Source of the DNA: Cognatilysobacter bugurensis
GTDB taxonomy: Bacteria; Pseudomonadota; Gammaproteobacteria; Xanthomonadales; Xanthomonadaceae
Length of the DNA stretch: 64,000 nucleotides
Direction of reading: 5' to 3'
Assembly (NCBI RefSeq): GCF_014652095.1
Contig: NZ_BMYD01000006.1
Coordinates: 51,907 to 115,906 of the forward strand
The translations under genes and the position numbers were made by a program. The number at the start of each line of letters is the position of its first letter. Within the stretch, counting starts at the first letter, position 1. Below, one piece after another: positions 28,343-37,895 of this stretch. The notes under the pieces are model-generated. The model worked only from the letters and a program-made list of their open reading frames with translations. It had not been told where the DNA came from and did not search any database.

Positions 28343-29032
28343 TTATTGACCGTTGGCGCTTTCCGGGGCAGCGATACGATAGCCGATGCCGTGGCGCGTC
28401 TGAATCAGCGGCGTGTCGAACGGCTTGTCGACGACCGCGCGCAGGCCATGGATATGCACGCGCAGGCTATCTGAATCCGGCAGCTCCTCGCCCCAGACGC
28501 GGGTTTCGAGCTCCTGCCGCGTGACCACCGCGGGCGCGGCTTCCATCAGCGACTGGAGGATCTTGAGCGCCGTCGGGTTGAGTTGCAGCAGCTTGCCCTG
28601 GCGGCGCACTTCGAGCGTGTCGAGGTTGTACTCGAGGTCGGCGACGTTGAGCACGCGCGTCTGCACGCCGCGGCCGCGGCGCGAAAGCGCGTTGAGGCGC
28701 ACTTCGACTTCCTGCAACGCGAACGGCTTGATGAGGTAATCGTCGGCGCCCGAATCGAAGCCGGCCAGCTTGTTATCGAGGCTGTCGCGCGCGGTGAGCA
28801 TGAGCACCGGCGTCTGCTTGCGTGCTTCGTTGCGGAGCTTGCGGCAGACCTCGATGCCATCGAGGCCCGGCAGGTTGAGATCGAGCACGATCGAATCGAA
28901 GTCGTTTACGACGGCCAGATGCAGGCCGGTGATGCCGTCCGCTGCGAAATCGACGGTGTGGCCGCGGTCCTCGAGAAAATCGCCGAGGTTCGCCGCAATG
29001 TCCTGGTTGTCTTCAATGACGAGGATGCGCAT
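28343..29032 (-). CDS. OmpR-family response regulator, ColR/VgrR-like
   Basis: The 229-residue protein has an N-terminal receiver (MRILVIEDNQDIAANLGDFL, phospho-Asp in SIVLDLNLPGLDG, Lys in LIKPFALQE) and a winged-helix output domain (RVWGEELPDSDSLRVHIHGLRAVVDK...TRHGIGYRI). The N-terminal sequence and partner kinase resemble ColR/VgrR of pseudomonads and xanthomonads, which control envelope and metal responses. AGGACG precedes the ATG at 29032. A hairpin with a U-run lies just upstream, so its expression may be attenuated. Confidence 0.85.
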   Translation of the reverse strand: MRILVIEDNQDIAANLGDFLEDRGHTVDFAADGITGLHLAVVNDFDSIVLDLNLPGLDGIEVCRKLRNEARKQTPVLMLTARDSLDNKLAGFDSGADDYLIKPFALQEVEVRLNALSRRGRGVQTRVLNVADLEYNLDTLEVRRQGKLLQLNPTALKILQSLMEAAPAVVTRQELETRVWGEELPDSDSLRVHIHGLRAVVDKPFDTPLIQTRHGIGYRIAAPESANGQ

Positions 29033-29045
29033 GGAGTCGTCCTGA

Positions 29046-29071
29046 GGGGAAAAAGGCCCGGCGCGCCGGGC
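29046..29071 (-). terminator. Terminator-like hairpin just before the ColR-like start
   Basis: On the minus strand a perfect palindrome GCCCGGCGCGCCGGGC (29056-29071) is followed at once by CTTTTTCCCC. This is an intrinsic terminator shape, placed only about 17 bases before the regulator ATG and overlapping its ribosome-binding region. It may end the rimK transcript, or act as an attenuator in the regulator leader. Confidence 0.6.
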
Positions 29072-29230
29072 GCGTCATCGCGGTACCGCGCTTTGGAGCA
29101 GCGGCGCCGCGGCGAAGTTCCCGAAGTGTGGCGCGGGCGTGTGCATGTGCAAAGTGAGCGCGACCCGTCCGCACGGCTTGTGCGCACCGCGGACCGTCAT
29201 GCGCAAAGAAGACGCTTCGGCAGCCCTGAA

Positions 29231-29265
29231 AACAAGGACCCAGGCGCGGGGCCGCCACGCCTGGG
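29231..29265 (-). terminator. Possible terminator downstream of rimK
   Basis: Arms CCCAGGCG/CGCCTGGG (29239-29246 with 29258-29265) are followed on the minus strand by TCCTTGTTTTC. The T-run is imperfect. Confidence 0.4.
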
Positions 29266-29400
29266 CCAATAGGGATTACCCGATTCACCGTGACCGGCCC
29301 ACCCGCGGCCGGGAGGTCCGGTCGCGTTCGGGCTGTATCGCGGTCGCAGGAGCCTAGGGCCGGCGGGATTAAACGAACGTTAAAAACCCGTCAAAGCCGA

Positions 29401-30354
29401 TCAGCCGGCTGCGGATCCCTTGCGGCCGTAGGCGCCGAGCTTCTGCGCCGCGGCGTCGGCCGCGCGCTGCTTGCTGCGCTGCGTCAGGCGCTCGGCGACG
29501 TGCTGGACGATCGCGCCCGCGACGTCGATGCCGCTTGCGTTCTCGATGCCTTCGAGGCCTGGCGATGCATTGACCTCGAGCACGAGCGGCCCGCGGTCGG
29601 AGCGGATCAGGTCGACACCCGCGACGCCGAGCCCGAGCGCATTCGCCGCGCGCACCGCCACGTCTTTTTCCGCCTCGGTCGCGCGCACGCCCTTCGCCGT
29701 GCCGCCGCGGTGCAGGTTGGAGCGGAAATCGCCTTTCGGTGCCTGCCGCCGCATCGCGGCGATCACCTTGCCGCCCACGACGAAGCAGCGCAGGTCCGCG
29801 CCCTTCGCTTCGGCCACGAACTCCTGCACGAGAAAGTTCGCGTACAGCCCGCGCAGCGCCTCGATGACGCCGCGGGAGGCCGAGAGCTTCTCGGTCAGCA
29901 TGACGCCGGCGCCCTGCGTGCCTTCGTTGAGTTTGATGACGTGCGGCGGCGGGCCGAGCATCGCGAGCAGGTCATGGGTGTCGTCGGGGTTGTCGCCGAA
30001 GACGGTCGCCGGCAAGCCGATCTTCTGAGCCGCAAGCAGCTGGTGGCTGCGCAACTTGTCGCGCGCCTTGAGGATCGCGTCGGACGGGTTCGGTGTGAAC
30101 GTGTCCATGAGCTCGAACTGCCGCAGCACCGCCGTGCCGTAGCGCGTGACCGACGCGCCGATGCGCGGTATCACCGCGTGGTAACCCGACAGCGGGTTGC
30201 CCTTGTAGTGCATCGCAAAGCCGTCGGAGTCGATTCGCATGTAACAGCGCAACGGGTCGAGCACGCGCGCGGTGTGCCCCTGCTCGCGCGCGGCCTCGAG
30301 CAGCCGTCGCGTCGAATAGAGCTTGCCGTTGCGCGAGAGGATCGCAAGTTTCAT
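29401..30354 (-). CDS. rimK: RimK-type ATP-grasp alpha-L-glutamate ligase
   Basis: The 317-residue protein starts [15 protein letters not shown] and has the ATP-grasp features of RimK: a conserved [15 protein letters not shown] segment, [28 protein letters not shown] and [14 protein letters not shown]. RimK adds glutamates to the C-terminus of ribosomal protein S6. The ATG overlaps the upstream protease gene by four bases (30351-30354), so they form an operon. In pseudomonads the rim operon also has rimA, a c-di-GMP phosphodiesterase; none is found here. The tail after about residue 290 is Ala/Lys-rich. Confidence 0.93.
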   Translation of the reverse strand: MKLAILSRNGKLYSTRRLLEAAREQGHTARVLDPLRCYMRIDSDGFAMHYKGNPLSGYHAVIPRIGASVTRYGTAVLRQFELMDTFTPNPSDAILKARDKLRSHQLLAAQKIGLPATVFGDNPDDTHDLLAMLGPPPHVIKLNEGTQGAGVMLTEKLSASRGVIEALRGLYANFLVQEFVAEAKGADLRCFVVGGKVIAAMRRQAPKGDFRSNLHRGGTAKGVRATEAEKDVAVRAANALGLGVAGVDLIRSDRGPLVLEVNASPGLEGIENASGIDVAGAIVQHVAERLTQRSKQRAADAAAQKLGAYGRKGSAAG

Positions 30355-30818
30355 GACGCGGCCTGACATGCCAGAGCGGGCTCGACGGCGACGGTCGCGG
30401 GCGTGCGACCGTGCAGGAACGAGCGTGCGGGATCGACGATGAACGTGCGCGTCATCGCGCTGCGGCCAAGCAGCATCGGAAACGCCATGCCGCCGCGGTG
30501 ACAGAGATTGAGTTCCACCTCACGCTCGACGCCCGCAAGCGCAAGACGCGAACGAAGGAAGACGCGGCGCGTCGTGTGGCCGCCCGAGTCGGTGACCTCG
30601 CGCTCGTCGACGATCGGCGCTGCGGTTTCGAGCGAGCCGGCCACCCCTTCGGGGCCGAGGCGAAACCCGATCCAGGGCGCACCGCCCTCGACGAAGCGCC
30701 ACTGGGCGTCGACATGCAATGCGGACGTGCGCGCGCCGGTGTCGACCTTCGCACGCACGATAAAGCGCAGGTCCGGCAATGCCACCCACTCCCGCCAACC
30801 GAGCACGATCCTCGCCAT
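30351..30818 (-). CDS. RimB-like retropepsin-type putative zinc protease
   Basis: The 155-residue protein belongs to the family long labelled putative ATP-dependent zinc protease. It has [12 protein letters not shown] (residues 24-35), resembling the DTGA catalytic motif of retropepsins, and [15 protein letters not shown] near the C-terminus. In Pseudomonas the homologous RimB works with RimK on ribosome modification. The ATG at 30818 follows GAGGACC and the gene lies just downstream of tRNA-Gly. The frame continues upstream through the tRNA, but that part is non-coding. Confidence 0.85.
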   Translation of the reverse strand: MARIVLGWREWVALPDLRFIVRAKVDTGARTSALHVDAQWRFVEGGAPWIGFRLGPEGVAGSLETAAPIVDEREVTDSGGHTTRRVFLRSRLALAGVEREVELNLCHRGGMAFPMLLGRSAMTRTFIVDPARSFLHGRTPATVAVEPALACQAAS

Positions 30819-30852
30819 CGGGGTCCTCGAATGCATGCGCGATTGCCGAAAC

Positions 30853-30886
30853 CAAAAACGGCGGCCACCGTAATCGGGGCCGCCGT
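30853..30886 (-). terminator. Terminator after tRNA-Gly
   Basis: On the minus strand a 9-bp stem ACGGCGGCC/GGCCGCCGT (30858-30866 with 30878-30886) is followed by TTTTTGG. It lies 11 bases beyond the tRNA CCA end. Confidence 0.85.
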
Positions 30887-30896
30887 GCAGGCGATG

Positions 30897-30970
30897 TGGA
30901 GCGGGTGATGGGAATCGAACCCACGCTAGCAGCTTGGGAAGCTGCAGTTCTACCATTGAACTACACCCGC
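30897..30970 (-). tRNA. tRNA-Gly (anticodon CCC)
   Basis: The minus strand folds into a full cloverleaf of 74 bases: acceptor GCGGGTG/CACCCGC, a D arm with GTTCAATGGTAGAAC, anticodon arm GCAGC-TTCCCAA-GCTGC with anticodon CCC, a T arm TGGG-TTCGATT-CCCA, discriminator T and an encoded CCA. It decodes GGG glycine codons. No integrated element is seen next to it. Confidence 0.97.
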
Positions 30971-31047
30971 GCCGGCGCAGTGTACGTCGCACCTGCGCGC
31001 AGTGGCAACGCGGGCGGACGGCGCACCGAGCGCCGCCCGCGGCCGTG

Positions 31048-32925
31048 TCAGAAGCGCTGGCCGATCGTCGCGAACACCGTCGTGTTGCTGCCGTCGTCCT
31101 GACCGACGGTGAGGCTTGCGCCCACGTTCGCATCGAAGCCGAACAGCTCCATGCGCGTGCCGAGCAGCACCGTGCCGTAGCTGTCGTCGAACTGCACGCC
31201 CGGCACCGCGTACGGCGTCGAACCCGGAATCGACTGCGCCTGAGCGAACGCCTCGGCCGGCGCGTCCTCGAACTCGCGGTCGATCGTCGCGCGGGCGTAG
31301 GGAGCGAAATGCTCGCTCGCACGCAGGCTCATCTGCCAACCCACGCTGCCGATCAGCGAGTCGAAGTTCTGCTCCGGATACGACAGCGACGTCGACAACG
31401 TCGGCTGGTCCTCGGCAAACGCGTCGATGTCGATGCGCTGCGCGAGCGCCGCGACGACCGGGCCATGGCGCAGCGCGCCGTCGCCGAACTCGAAGCCGCC
31501 CTGCACGCCCATCGCGAGGTTGTCGCCGTCGGCCGACGCGCGATGCGTACGCACCGACTGACCGAGCACGACGGTGCGGTCGATGTCGAAGTCGAGGCGG
31601 CTGTAGCTCAGCTGCGCATCGACCCAGCCGCCGCCCGAGCGCCATGCGACGTGCGCGCCGAGCGTGGCATCGCTCTGGTCGAAGCTGCCGCCGCGCAGGC
31701 CCCAGTCCATGCCGCTGCGGCCAAAGCCGGCGAACGCGCCGTACACGAGGTTGCCCGACGTGAAGTCGACGCCGCCGGTGAGCGCCGGGCCGGCGCCGTC
31801 GTAGAGGTCGCCGTGCTCATAGCGCTGCACGTCGGCGCGCACGTCGGCCCACCAGCCGGCGCCCGCGCCCGCTGGCGCACCGATCATGCGCGTCGCCACG
31901 CGGTCGGCGCGCGCGCGCCCAACGGCGGCGGCGGAGTTCGTCAGCACGCCGACGCGGCGCGGCGCCTCGAGCATCGACACTGCGTAGTCGGCGATGATTT
32001 CGTGCGCGGCGAGCGTCGGATGCACGCCGTCGGCGAACGCGTAGGTGAACGGCGCGGATGGGTTGACGTACGTGTCCGGGCGGCAGGTCAGCGACTGCGC
32101 GGTGATCTGCGGCTGGCATGCGGTCCCGGTGACGTTCGTGAAGCCGAACGTCGACGGGTTGGCCACGACTTCCTGGAACAGGCTGAACATGTTGAGCGGG
32201 ATCACGCGCAGGCCGGCGGTGGCGAGGCCGGTGTAGAGCGCTGTGTTGTAGCCGCGGGCAAGCTGGGTGAGACCGGCCTGAGCGGCATCACTCTGCCTGC
32301 GTGCCTCCGGCGTCAGACCCAGATCCGGGATCGAAGGCACAAGCACGTAGCGTGCGCCGGCGGCCTGCAACGTTCCGATCGCGGAGATCTGGGACCTCAC
32401 CGCGGCTCCAATCGTGGCAGGCGCGTCGGCAGGCGGGTTCTGTGCTGCAAAGAACAGGTCATTCGCGCCACCCCAGACCGTATAGAGCGCATTCGGGTCG
32501 GCGCTGCCGCCCGTCGTGGCGAGATAGCGGCCAACCTGTGCAGTCACCGGGAGCGCCGGGCCGAGGGCCGTGGGATTCGGAACGCCCGTGCGTGCTCCGC
32601 CGATCGCGAAGTTCGTCGCGCCCGGATTCGTAACGACGCCGATCGGCGCGTCCGGAGGCGGAAGTCCCGTCAAGCGATACTGCAACGCAGGATCGGCGCG
32701 GGTGCCGTAGAAATCCGCGAGGTACTCGGCCCAGACCAGGCCCGGGTTCGTCGTGAAGCGCCCGAGCACGGCCGCCGCCGGGTTCTGCGCGACGAGGAGC
32801 GGACGGAACGCACCCGAATCGGTGAGGCTGTCGCCGAAGAAAATGGTCTGCGAGTACGTCTGGGCGAAGGTCGGCGCAGCGGCGAGCGCAAGCGCGGCCG
32901 CCAGGGCGGTGCGGGTCAGCTTCAT
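31048..32925 (-). CDS. Autotransporter GDSL esterase/lipase (EstA type)
   Basis: The 625-residue protein has a signal peptide (cleavage near APTFA), an SGNH/GDSL hydrolase passenger with FFGDSLTDSG (nucleophile Ser about residue 32), GGAR, GGAND and the acid/His motif FADGVHPT (about residue 325), then a C-terminal autotransporter barrel (about residues 350-625) ending in GQRF. The layout matches EstA-type outer-membrane esterases, which keep the catalytic domain on the cell surface and affect motility and surfactants in Pseudomonas. No operon partner is seen; tRNA-Gly follows it on the same strand. Confidence 0.92.
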   Translation of the reverse strand: MKLTRTALAAALALAAAPTFAQTYSQTIFFGDSLTDSGAFRPLLVAQNPAAAVLGRFTTNPGLVWAEYLADFYGTRADPALQYRLTGLPPPDAPIGVVTNPGATNFAIGGARTGVPNPTALGPALPVTAQVGRYLATTGGSADPNALYTVWGGANDLFFAAQNPPADAPATIGAAVRSQISAIGTLQAAGARYVLVPSIPDLGLTPEARRQSDAAQAGLTQLARGYNTALYTGLATAGLRVIPLNMFSLFQEVVANPSTFGFTNVTGTACQPQITAQSLTCRPDTYVNPSAPFTYAFADGVHPTLAAHEIIADYAVSMLEAPRRVGVLTNSAAAVGRARADRVATRMIGAPAGAGAGWWADVRADVQRYEHGDLYDGAGPALTGGVDFTSGNLVYGAFAGFGRSGMDWGLRGGSFDQSDATLGAHVAWRSGGGWVDAQLSYSRLDFDIDRTVVLGQSVRTHRASADGDNLAMGVQGGFEFGDGALRHGPVVAALAQRIDIDAFAEDQPTLSTSLSYPEQNFDSLIGSVGWQMSLRASEHFAPYARATIDREFEDAPAEAFAQAQSIPGSTPYAVPGVQFDDSYGTVLLGTRMELFGFDANVGASLTVGQDDGSNTTVFATIGQRF

Positions 32926-33073
32926 TCAAGGTCCTTGTCGAGATGCGATCGGATCCGGCCCGCAAGCGCGTACGCCCACGGATGGCGCGCAATCGAAACA
33001 CGACGGCGTGAAGATGCACAAGCGGCAGCGCGTCACGCTTGGGTGCGAGGCTCGGCGAGGCGACAATGGGGGA

Positions 33074-33274
33074 ATGGACATCGTGCTCAACGGCGAGCCT
33101 CGCTCGCTCGACCCCGCCCTCACCGTGCTGCAGCTGCTGCAGCGCGAAGGCCTCGCCGACCGCCGGGTGGCGGTCGAAGTCAACGGCGACATCGTGCCGC
33201 GCAGCCGCCACGCCGAGCATGCGCTCGCGACGGGCGATCGTGTCGAGATCGTGCATGCGCTGGGCGGTGGCTGA
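33074..33274 (+). CDS. thiS: Sulfur carrier protein ThiS
   Basis: The 66-residue protein has the ubiquitin-like ThiS layout: MDIVLNGEP at the start, VAVEVNGDIVPRS in the middle, and the C-terminal VHALGGG whose final GG is adenylated and thiocarboxylated to supply sulfur for the thiazole of thiamine. GGGGGA precedes the ATG. thiG, normally the next gene, starts 463 bp further on, an unusual gap. Confidence 0.93.
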   Translation: MDIVLNGEPRSLDPALTVLQLLQREGLADRRVAVEVNGDIVPRSRHAEHALATGDRVEIVHALGGG

Positions 33275-33737
33275 CGCGACGGCGTGAGCGATCCTCCGGT
33301 TGGCGGCCGCGCGCCGAACGTCCACAGCGCGGCGCCGCGCGGAATGAGCGTGCGCGCTTTCGCGGCGACCTTGTAATCCAACGGGTGCTGGGCAACGCAC
33401 GATGAGCGCGGCCGCTCGCGCAGCGTCCCTGTGTGGACATTCCAACGGCTCGCGCGGCGCCAAGCCGCATGGGCCCAACGCAGCTCGTCGGCCGATGCAA
33501 AGGCATTCGCCGCGGGCGCTGACGGCCGCGGGATCCGCGTCAGTCGCCCTCACGGGTCCGCACCACCGGTGACTGACACGGCTTCCGACGAATCGAGCCT
33601 CCGTCCGCTGCCTCGCCGACCAGGCGCAGGACCTGCGGCGCGTCGCGCGGCGCACCCGAGGTCGGGGACGCGACACCGAGCCGCGGATTCACGAACCCGC
33701 AGGCCCGGCCCGCCGACACCGGTGCGATAATCCACGG
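33275..33737. other. Long gap between thiS and thiG
   Basis: This 463-bp gap holds no confident gene. On the minus strand around 33288-33415 a frame translates to RERPRSSCVAQHPLDYKVAA and KARTLIPRGAALWTFGARPP, which reads more like protein than the shadows around it, but it has no clear start or end and may be a gene remnant. An extended -10-like TGCGATAAT (33723-33731) ends 6 bases before the thiG ATG. Confidence 0.5.
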
Positions 33738-34532
33738 ATGACCGCACCCGCCCATCTCGACCCTCTCGTCATTGCCGGCACGCCATACGCGTCGCGCCTG
33801 CTGACCGGCACCGGCAAGTTCACCGACCTCGAACAGACGCGCCTCGCCACCGAGGCCGCCGGCGCGCGGATCGTCACCGTCGCGATCCGCCGCACGAACA
33901 TCGGCCAGAACCCCGGCGAGCCGAACCTGCTCGACGTGCTGCCGCCCGAGCGCTACACGATCCTGCCGAACACCGCCGGCTGCTACACCGCCGACGACGC
34001 GGTGCGCACCTGCCGCCTCGCGCGCGAACTGCTCGATGGGCACAAGCTCGTGAAGCTCGAAGTGCTCGGCGACCAGCGCACGCTCTATCCCGACGTCGTG
34101 CAGACGCTCGCCGCGGCTGAAACGCTGGTCAAGGACGGCTTCGACGTCATGGTCTACACCAGCGACGACCCGATCCTCGCCAAGCGGCTCGAGGAAATCG
34201 GCTGCGTCGCGGTGATGCCGCTCGCCGCGCCGATCGGCTCGGGGCTCGGCATCCAGAACAAGTACAACCTCATCGAGATCATCGAGAGCGCCAACGTGCC
34301 GATCATTGTCGATGCCGGCGTGGGCACCGCGTCGGACGCGTCGATCGCGATGGAGCTCGGCTGCGACGGCGTGCTGATGAACACGGCGATCGCCGGCGCG
34401 AAGGACCCGGTGCTCATGGCACACGCGATGAAACTCGCGGTCGAAGCCGGGCGCGCGGCATTCAAGGCCGGGCGCATTCCGCGCAAGCGCTTTGCGAGTG
34501 CGTCGTCGCCGATCGACGGCCTCGTCGGCTGA
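33738..34532 (+). CDS. thiG: Thiazole synthase ThiG
   Basis: The 264-residue TIM-barrel enzyme shows the ThiG motifs [18 protein letters not shown], the catalytic Lys region [26 protein letters not shown] and [10 protein letters not shown]. It makes the thiazole phosphate of thiamine from 1-deoxyxylulose 5-phosphate, dehydroglycine and ThiS-thiocarboxylate. A -10-like GATAAT six bases before the ATG places the predicted transcript start at the start codon, so a leaderless mRNA is possible. trmB follows 65 bp downstream. Confidence 0.96.
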   Translation: MTAPAHLDPLVIAGTPYASRLLTGTGKFTDLEQTRLATEAAGARIVTVAIRRTNIGQNPGEPNLLDVLPPERYTILPNTAGCYTADDAVRTCRLARELLDGHKLVKLEVLGDQRTLYPDVVQTLAAAETLVKDGFDVMVYTSDDPILAKRLEEIGCVAVMPLAAPIGSGLGIQNKYNLIEIIESANVPIIVDAGVGTASDASIAMELGCDGVLMNTAIAGAKDPVLMAHAMKLAVEAGRAAFKAGRIPRKRFASASSPIDGLVG

Positions 34533-34597
34533 GCGACGATGCCCTGCTTCCTTTGCCACCAAGGCGCCCGCCGCCGTGGATCGACGCCGGCAGCGCG

Positions 34598-35347
34598 ATG
34601 ACCGACCCGTTCGCAAGTCCGGGCGCGAAGTCGCCGCCCAAGCCGTTCACGATCGAGGACGGGCACCGCAAGGTGCGCAGCTTCGTGCTGCGCCAGGGCC
34701 GGTTCACGCCCGCGCAGCAACGCGCGTTCGATGCGCTGTGGCCGCGCTTCGGCCTGGATTACGAGCCGAACGAACGCGGGGGCGCGCCGCGCGACTTCGA
34801 TGCGGCGTTCGGCCGCGCCGCGCGGCGCGTGCTCGAGATCGGCTTCGGCAACGGCGAGGCGCTGCGCTTTGCCGCCCGCCAGGATCCCGCACGCAACTAC
34901 ATCGGCGTCGAAGTGCATGCGCCCGGCGTCGGCCGGCTGCTCAATGCCCTCGCCGAAGACGACAGCGACCACGTGCGGCTGTACCACCACGACGCCGTCG
35001 AAGTGCTGGACAACGAGGTGGCGGATGCGAGCCTGGACGAGGTTCGCATCTATTTCCCCGATCCCTGGCACAAGAAGCGCCACAACAAGCGCCGGCTCGT
35101 GCAGCCCGAATTCGCCGCGCGGCTGGTGCGCAAGCTTGCGCCGGGCGGTCGCTTGCACCTGGCGACTGACTGGCAGGACTATGCCGAGCAGATGTGGGAC
35201 GTGCTTGATGCAACGCCGGGGCTCGTCAATCGCACGGGACCGCGCGGCCATGTGCCGCGACCCGAATGGCGTCCGCAGACGCATTTTGAAACGCGCGGCC
35301 AGAAGCTGGGCCACGGCGTGTGGGACCTGCTGTACGACAGGCGTTGA
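34598..35347 (+). CDS. trmB: tRNA (guanine-N7-)-methyltransferase
   Basis: The 249-residue protein has TrmB motifs: [19 protein letters not shown] near the N-terminus, [13 protein letters not shown] (SAM binding), the conserved [15 protein letters not shown] and the C-terminal [15 protein letters not shown]. It methylates G46 of tRNA at N7. The ATG at 34598 is taken because the upstream in-frame stretch is proline-rich and lacks family similarity. It may be co-transcribed with thiG. Confidence 0.95.
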   Translation: MTDPFASPGAKSPPKPFTIEDGHRKVRSFVLRQGRFTPAQQRAFDALWPRFGLDYEPNERGGAPRDFDAAFGRAARRVLEIGFGNGEALRFAARQDPARNYIGVEVHAPGVGRLLNALAEDDSDHVRLYHHDAVEVLDNEVADASLDEVRIYFPDPWHKKRHNKRRLVQPEFAARLVRKLAPGGRLHLATDWQDYAEQMWDVLDATPGLVNRTGPRGHVPRPEWRPQTHFETRGQKLGHGVWDLLYDRR

Positions 35348-35550
35348 CATGAAGCACGTGGTTCGCGCTCCCCGCGGGGCGCGCGGATCAGGTTGGGCGG
35401 TTCGGATCGGGACGTGGAGCCAGTGACGAGACACATGCAGTGCAGCTTCCAAGCCATGGCGCGGGCCGGCTGCACGCATGCGGCGTCCGCCTGCGCGCCT
35501 GCATTAGGTCCCGACGGGCTCAGCTACCCGCCTTCTGACTCGCGCGCTCC

Positions 35551-37395
35551 ATGATGGACACCGCGCTGACGCTCACCACCGACATGAAGCTCGTGCTCGG
35601 GCTGGTGGGCTTCACGATGGTGATGTTCCTGTTCGAGCGCATCCGCGCCGACGTCGTCGCGCTCGTCGTGCTCGTGCTGCTGGGCCTGTCCGGGCTCGTC
35701 GAGCCTGACGAGCTGTTCAACGGGTTCTCGGGTAACGCCGTCATTGCGATCATCGCGACGATGATCCTCGGCGCCGGGCTCGACCGAACCGGCGCACTCA
35801 ACCGTCTGGCAGGTTGGCTGCTGCGACGTGCGAAAGGCACGGAAAGCCGCCTGCTGCTGCTCACGAGCGCGGTCGCGGGCCTCAACTCCTCGTTCATGCA
35901 AAACCCGTCGGTGATGGCGCTGTACATGCCCGTCGCCGCGCGTCTGTCGTCGCGCACGGGCCTGTCGCTGCCGCGGCTGCTGCTGCCGCTCGCGGCGGCG
36001 ATCGTCATGGGCGGCGCACTGACGATGGTCGGCAATTCGCCGCTGATCCTGCTCAACGACCTGCTGCTCGCCGCGAACAGCAACCTCCCCTCGGGCGCGG
36101 CCACGCTCGAGCCGCTGAAGATGTTCGCGCCGCTGCCGATCGGCCTGACGCTGCTCGCGGCCTCGTTGCTGTATTTCCATTTCTTCGGCGACAAGCAGCT
36201 GCGCGACGAGGGCGGCGAGTCGGTGACGCCCGGCCGCACGCAAAGTTACTTCGCGAAGACGTACGGCATCGACGGCGACGTGTACGAGCTCACCGTCACG
36301 GCCGACAGCCCGCTCGTGGGCATGTCGCTCGGCGAAGCCGAGGCGCTGCGCGGCGCGCCGCTGTTGCTCGCGCTCAAGACCGGCACCGAGGAGGCGAAGC
36401 TGTCGCCGTCCGCGGACGCGCGCATCTGGGTGGGCACCGTGATCGGCGCGATGGGCCCGCGGCAGCAGGTCGTGGATTTCGCGCAGAACCAGCTGCTGAG
36501 GCTCGCCACGCGGCTGCGCAACTTCGCTGACCTGTTCAACCCGAGCCGCGCGGGCATTTCCGAAGCCGTCGTGCCGTCCACGTCGAAGTTCATCGGCAAG
36601 ACCGCGAGCGACCTGCAGCTGCGCAAGCAGTTCGGGCTGAGCCTGCTCGCGGTGAACCGGGACAAGACCGTGCGCCGCGAGAACGTGCGCGACATGGCGC
36701 TGCGCGCGGGCGACATGCTCGTGCTGCACAGCATCTGGACCGACCTCGCCGAGGCGGCGGAGACGAAGGACCTCGTCGTCGTCACCGACTTCCCCAAGGG
36801 CGAGCAGCGGCCGCACAAGCTGCGCATCGCGCTCGCGATCTTCGCGGTCACGATGCTGCTCGCACTCTCGTCACGGCTGCCGGTGTCGATCGCGCTGATG
36901 ACGGGCGTGGCCGGCATGCTCGTCGCGGGCGTCATCAACATCGACGAGGCCTACGACGCGATCAACTGGAAGACCGTGTTCCTCATGGCGAGCCTGATCC
37001 CGCTCGGCTGGGCGATGGATTCCAGCGGCGCCGCGGCGTGGATCGCAGCGCACACGGTCGAGCAATTGCCGGGCGACACGCCGACGTGGCTGCTCGAGCT
37101 GTCGATCGGGCTCATGACGACGATGTTCTCGCTGGTGATCAGCCATGTCGGCGCGACGATCGTCGTCGTGCCGCTCGCGATCAACCTCGCGCTCGCCGCG
37201 GGCGGCAACCCGACCGCGTTCGCGCTCATCGTGGCGCTGTCGGCATCGAACAATTTCATGACGGCGTCGAACCCGGTGATCTCGATGATCACCGGCCCGG
37301 CCGGCTACACGACCCGCGAGCTGTGGCGCATCGGTGCGCCGCTGTCGTTGCTGTACACGGTGCTGATCGTGGCGATGGTCAACCTGCTGTTCTGA
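35551..37395 (+). CDS. SLC13/DASS-family permease with RCK-C (TrkA-C) domains
   Basis: The 614-residue membrane protein has N-terminal helices (residues 10-210) with NPSVMALYMPVAAR and VGNSPLILLNDLL, a central soluble part with two TrkA-C-like domains (about residues 230-310 and 330-400, the second with LQLRKQFGLSLLAVNRD), and C-terminal helices with SASNNFMTASNPVISM. The split membrane domain around RCK-C modules is typical of bacterial SLC13-type anion transporters (often sulfate or dicarboxylate). Substrate cannot be told. The RCK modules suggest ligand gating. Confidence 0.85.
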   Translation: MMDTALTLTTDMKLVLGLVGFTMVMFLFERIRADVVALVVLVLLGLSGLVEPDELFNGFSGNAVIAIIATMILGAGLDRTGALNRLAGWLLRRAKGTESRLLLLTSAVAGLNSSFMQNPSVMALYMPVAARLSSRTGLSLPRLLLPLAAAIVMGGALTMVGNSPLILLNDLLLAANSNLPSGAATLEPLKMFAPLPIGLTLLAASLLYFHFFGDKQLRDEGGESVTPGRTQSYFAKTYGIDGDVYELTVTADSPLVGMSLGEAEALRGAPLLLALKTGTEEAKLSPSADARIWVGTVIGAMGPRQQVVDFAQNQLLRLATRLRNFADLFNPSRAGISEAVVPSTSKFIGKTASDLQLRKQFGLSLLAVNRDKTVRRENVRDMALRAGDMLVLHSIWTDLAEAAETKDLVVVTDFPKGEQRPHKLRIALAIFAVTMLLALSSRLPVSIALMTGVAGMLVAGVINIDEAYDAINWKTVFLMASLIPLGWAMDSSGAAAWIAAHTVEQLPGDTPTWLLELSIGLMTTMFSLVISHVGATIVVVPLAINLALAAGGNPTAFALIVALSASNNFMTASNPVISMITGPAGYTTRELWRIGAPLSLLYTVLIVAMVNLLF

Positions 37396-37442
37396 CGGCG
37401 CGGACGCGCACCCTGCCCGGCTTGCGGCCCGGTGACGATTCG

Positions 37443-37838
37443 CTATTGCGCGGCGTTCGCCCGCAGGAACACCCGGCCGTCGTGCACGTCCACCTCAACC
37501 GCGCGCAGCGTCTGGCCGCGGCACGGGCCGGACACGCATTCGCCACGCAGCAGTTCGAAGCCCGCACCGTGCGCGGCGCACACCAGCAGGCCGTCCTTGC
37601 TCTTGAGGAACTGGCCCGGCGACCAGTCGAGACGCCGGCCGGCATGCGGGCAGACGTTGAGCCAGGCGCGCACCGCGTCGCCTTCGCGAAACAGCACCAG
37701 CGACTCGGGCTCGTCGTCGATGCTCGCCTCGACCTCGGCGAAGCCGCCGTCCGCGATGCGGTCGAACTCGATCAGCCACTCGCGCTGCGCGTTGCCGCGC
37801 TCGTTGTGACCATCGTCTCCGTTTAACGAACCCCTCAC
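37443..37838 (-). CDS. Rieske [2Fe-2S] ferredoxin-like protein
   Basis: The product (131 residues from the chosen start) carries a Rieske cluster motif: CPHAGRRLD (Cys, His) and, 22 residues on, CAAHGAGFEL (Cys, His). The fold length after EWLIEFDRIADGGF matches small Rieske proteins that pass electrons to oxygenases or reductases; the partner is not identified. The GTG start at 37838 is uncertain, since no good RBS precedes it and another start nearby at an ATG is out of frame. It is divergent from a small membrane protein, 57 bp away. Confidence 0.78.
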   Translation of the reverse strand: MRGSLNGDDGHNERGNAQREWLIEFDRIADGGFAEVEASIDDEPESLVLFREGDAVRAWLNVCPHAGRRLDWSPGQFLKSKDGLLVCAAHGAGFELLRGECVSGPCRGQTLRAVEVDVHDGRVFLRANAAQ

Positions 37839-37895
37839 ACGCCTGCTCCGCGTCGCATCGATACTCGCCGGTCCCGGCTCCGCGCCGATTGTGTC

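Larger units (their letters stand above)
29033..29400. other. Intergenic region between the ColR-like gene and rimK
   Basis: This 368-bp gap has no supported gene; the short frames seen here are Arg-rich shadows. It contains two terminator-like hairpins on the minus strand (listed separately) and AT-rich sequence near 29366-29392 with GTTAAAAACCCG. Since rimK ends at 29401 and the regulator starts at 29032, both on the minus strand, the gap should hold the rimK terminator and the regulator promoter. Confidence 0.6.
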
